64,000 bases of DNA from Asparagopsis taxiformis (lineage: Eukaryota; Rhodophyta; Florideophyceae; Bonnemaisoniales; Bonnemaisoniaceae). Numbering within the stretch: position 1 is the first letter of the stretch; each line of letters starts with the position of its first letter. Below the pieces are notes generated by a model, which saw only the letters and a list, made by a program, of their open reading frames with translations, was not told the DNA's origin and made no database searches. Position numbers and translations under genes: made by a program. Of the stretch, positions 62,625-64,000 are shown one piece after another. The stretch is from contig JALQPE010002343.1 of NCBI GenBank assembly GCA_030407315.1, positions 1-64,000 of the forward strand, in the 5' to 3' direction.

Positions 62625-64000
62625 ATGACGAATAAGCGCAGGCGCAACAGTAATCCGATCGTTGACGACGCAACCGTGCCAATTCTGCGCGAACCCGCTA
62701 GCCCTTGGGAGGATTCTAGTGACATGGGTACACGTCGAAACGTAGGTCGCGCCGCCCGCGAAACTACTCTCGCTGGCAAAGACTTCCTTCGCCTCTTGCT
62801 GGATTTATTCGCCCACTCAAGTTTCGCAGACTTGACGGACAAGCCGGGAGGTTTCACATACGCGGACCTTGGCGCTTGGGTTGCGCAGGGCACGGAAGAA
62901 CAATTTCTGGCGCTGCAAGGTCGACTCAGCATGTCCTTCAGCGGTCGTTGGAAGAATGCTGGAGTCGAGGCGGATGTTGCCGAAATCGTCATGGCAGAGA
63001 TGAACGTTGAGCGAGCCAAGCAGATTGTTCGTCTGGCATTACCCATTGCCGAGTTTTCAAGACAGGATGAGCGTATCGGGCAATGGGTTGAGCACTGCAT
63101 CCTTTCTGGGATCGTGCCGCAGACCTTCCTTATTGGATGTAACATGCTTCCTTCGCCACTACAGGCGCCGCAGCGCGGGGAACCAAGCGCCTTCGGTCTT
63201 GCTCCACCGGAAACGTTCGAGGTATTGATGTATTTCCAAGCGTTGTCTATCATCCGAAATCACAACAAGAACCTGCCGCGTCGCCGAATAGGCGACGCGG
63301 CCGAAGAGGGGAACGAAGCCGCACGCGTCCCAGCCCATCGGAAAAGCACTAATCGAGCTTGTTACGTGGTTCAAGTTTTATACCATGCTTGGACCGATGT
63401 GGCCTTCGCCGCAAAGTTTTCCAGCTTCGAAGAGTTGATGGCGCCGTACATCATTTTCGACAGCAGTGAGCATTGGTTTGACGTGCTCGATGAAGGTCTA
63501 TTCGCACCGATGGAGCAGAAGCTAGATCTCTACCACGACAAAGCTCCCCTATCTCATCCTGGTGGATATGGTGGAAAAGTAGAGACAAGAACCAGTGCGC
63601 AGCACAGTGCATTTAGGGACCTTGTGAGGAAGTTCTTCGACCGGTTGCAGTTTCTTATCGTCAACCCGGACCTGTACACCTGGCCGGAGTCCGACCGCTG
63701 GGGGGCGCTGGAAATATACTTGTCAAGCGGAAATCCGGACAAGCTGCCAGCGTACTTTGACACCCTCGACGAAGACGTTATGGCTGTCCTCCGCCCGGCA
63801 CCACAAGCTGCGGACGCAGAAAAGGTCCCCAAGCCGGTTGATGACACTCCCACTCGTCGCAACACAGGAGGGAGAGGTTTGGTTCCGTCGACAAGACACA
63901 CAACCAGGCTTCAACTTGGACCTGGGAGGACCAGTCTTACTGCCCAAGGGCCGTCTCCCCCGTCACCGTCACCCCATGCGACAGAAGAGCAGGAAAGTGA
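62625..64000 (+). CDS. Partial open frame, unknown, possibly gag-like
   Basis: Starts at ATG 62625 (MTNKRRRNSNP) and stays open for 458 codons to the window edge. It is basic and low-complexity at the start, with a helical middle (FLRLLLDLFAHSSFADL, AKQIVRLALPIAEF, FRDLVRKFFDRLQFLIV) and a Pro/Thr/Ser-rich tail from about residue 400. GC-rich codon use is like that of the Ty3-like elements here and unlike B. No zinc knuckle is seen before the window ends. It could be the gag or ORF1 of another retroelement. I do not recognise it. The bases from 62491 to 62624 are flank without a gene. Confidence 0.5.
   Translation, partial: MTNKRRRNSNPIVDDATVPILREPASPWEDSSDMGTRRNVGRAARETTLAGKDFLRLLLDLFAHSSFADLTDKPGGFTYADLGAWVAQGTEEQFLALQGRLSMSFSGRWKNAGVEADVAEIVMAEMNVERAKQIVRLALPIAEFSRQDERIGQWVEHCILSGIVPQTFLIGCNMLPSPLQAPQRGEPSAFGLAPPETFEVLMYFQALSIIRNHNKNLPRRRIGDAAEEGNEAARVPAHRKSTNRACYVVQVLYHAWTDVAFAAKFSSFEELMAPYIIFDSSEHWFDVLDEGLFAPMEQKLDLYHDKAPLSHPGGYGGKVETRTSAQHSAFRDLVRKFFDRLQFLIVNPDLYTWPESDRWGALEIYLSSGNPDKLPAYFDTLDEDVMAVLRPAPQAADAEKVPKPVDDTPTRRNTGGRGLVPSTRHTTRLQLGPGRTSLTAQGPSPPSPSPHATEEQES

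Overview
This window is eukaryotic nuclear DNA made almost entirely of nested transposable elements. No ordinary host gene is evident. The evidence for a eukaryote is two Ty3-like and two Ty1/copia-like LTR elements, CACTA-type DNA transposons, and a spliceosomal intron with GTAAGT, a CTAAC branch site, a pyrimidine tract and AG. Long intron-free frames and the DUF7869-type transposase would fit an alga (perhaps a red alga) or another compact eukaryote. The species cannot be fixed from the sequence.

Layout, left to right. (1) 1-2844: a decayed Ty3-like element, G1 (LTR, primer-binding site, frameshifted gag, stub of pol). (2) 2845-26433: a second Ty3-like element, G2. Its gag is split by a large DNA transposon and resumes at 23578. 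It is followed by a textbook -1 frameshift signal, a protease and the very start of reverse transcriptase. (3) 4496-23573: giant transposon A, with 2.4-kb near-identical terminal inverted repeats and a CTTG target duplication. It encodes a DUF7869-type transposase, a DNA N6-adenine methyltransferase and a ParB-like protein. (4) 10169-16730: a young, apparently intact Ty1/copia element inserted in about codon 10 of A's ParB-like gene. It carries an extra two-zinc-finger gene whose ATG is built by splicing. (5) 26434-26958: a fragment of a second copia element (short LTR, tRNA-iMet-type primer site, gag start). (6) 26959-62488: giant element B, with CACAGCATAAGCAA ends and a TA duplication. (7) 29561-44206: a CACTA element C without a transposase, lying inside B. 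It is full of palindromes and tandem repeats and contains a captured, broken DUF676-type lipase gene. (8) 62625 to the end: a long open frame of unknown, possibly gag-like, nature.

The main biological signal is in B, supported by A. B encodes a CACTA/Tnp2-like transposase with an AT-hook, a fusion of a DNA adenine methyltransferase with a SET domain, a fusion of a ParB-like domain with a zinc cluster and a probable 2-oxoglutarate/Fe(II) dioxygenase, a protein with Tudor-like modules, and a coiled-coil protein. This looks like a transposon-borne chromatin kit with a DNA-mark writer, a histone-type writer, a possible eraser and a reader. A carries a simpler kit (methyltransferase plus ParB-like protein) with a different transposase. 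Both elements have strong palindromes near their genes, which could be binding sites for the ParB-like proteins. That last point is conjecture.

Boundaries stated with target duplications (A, copia 1, B, C) were read directly. LTR starts of G1, G2 and copia 2 are inferred. All domain calls come from motifs seen by eye, with no database search.
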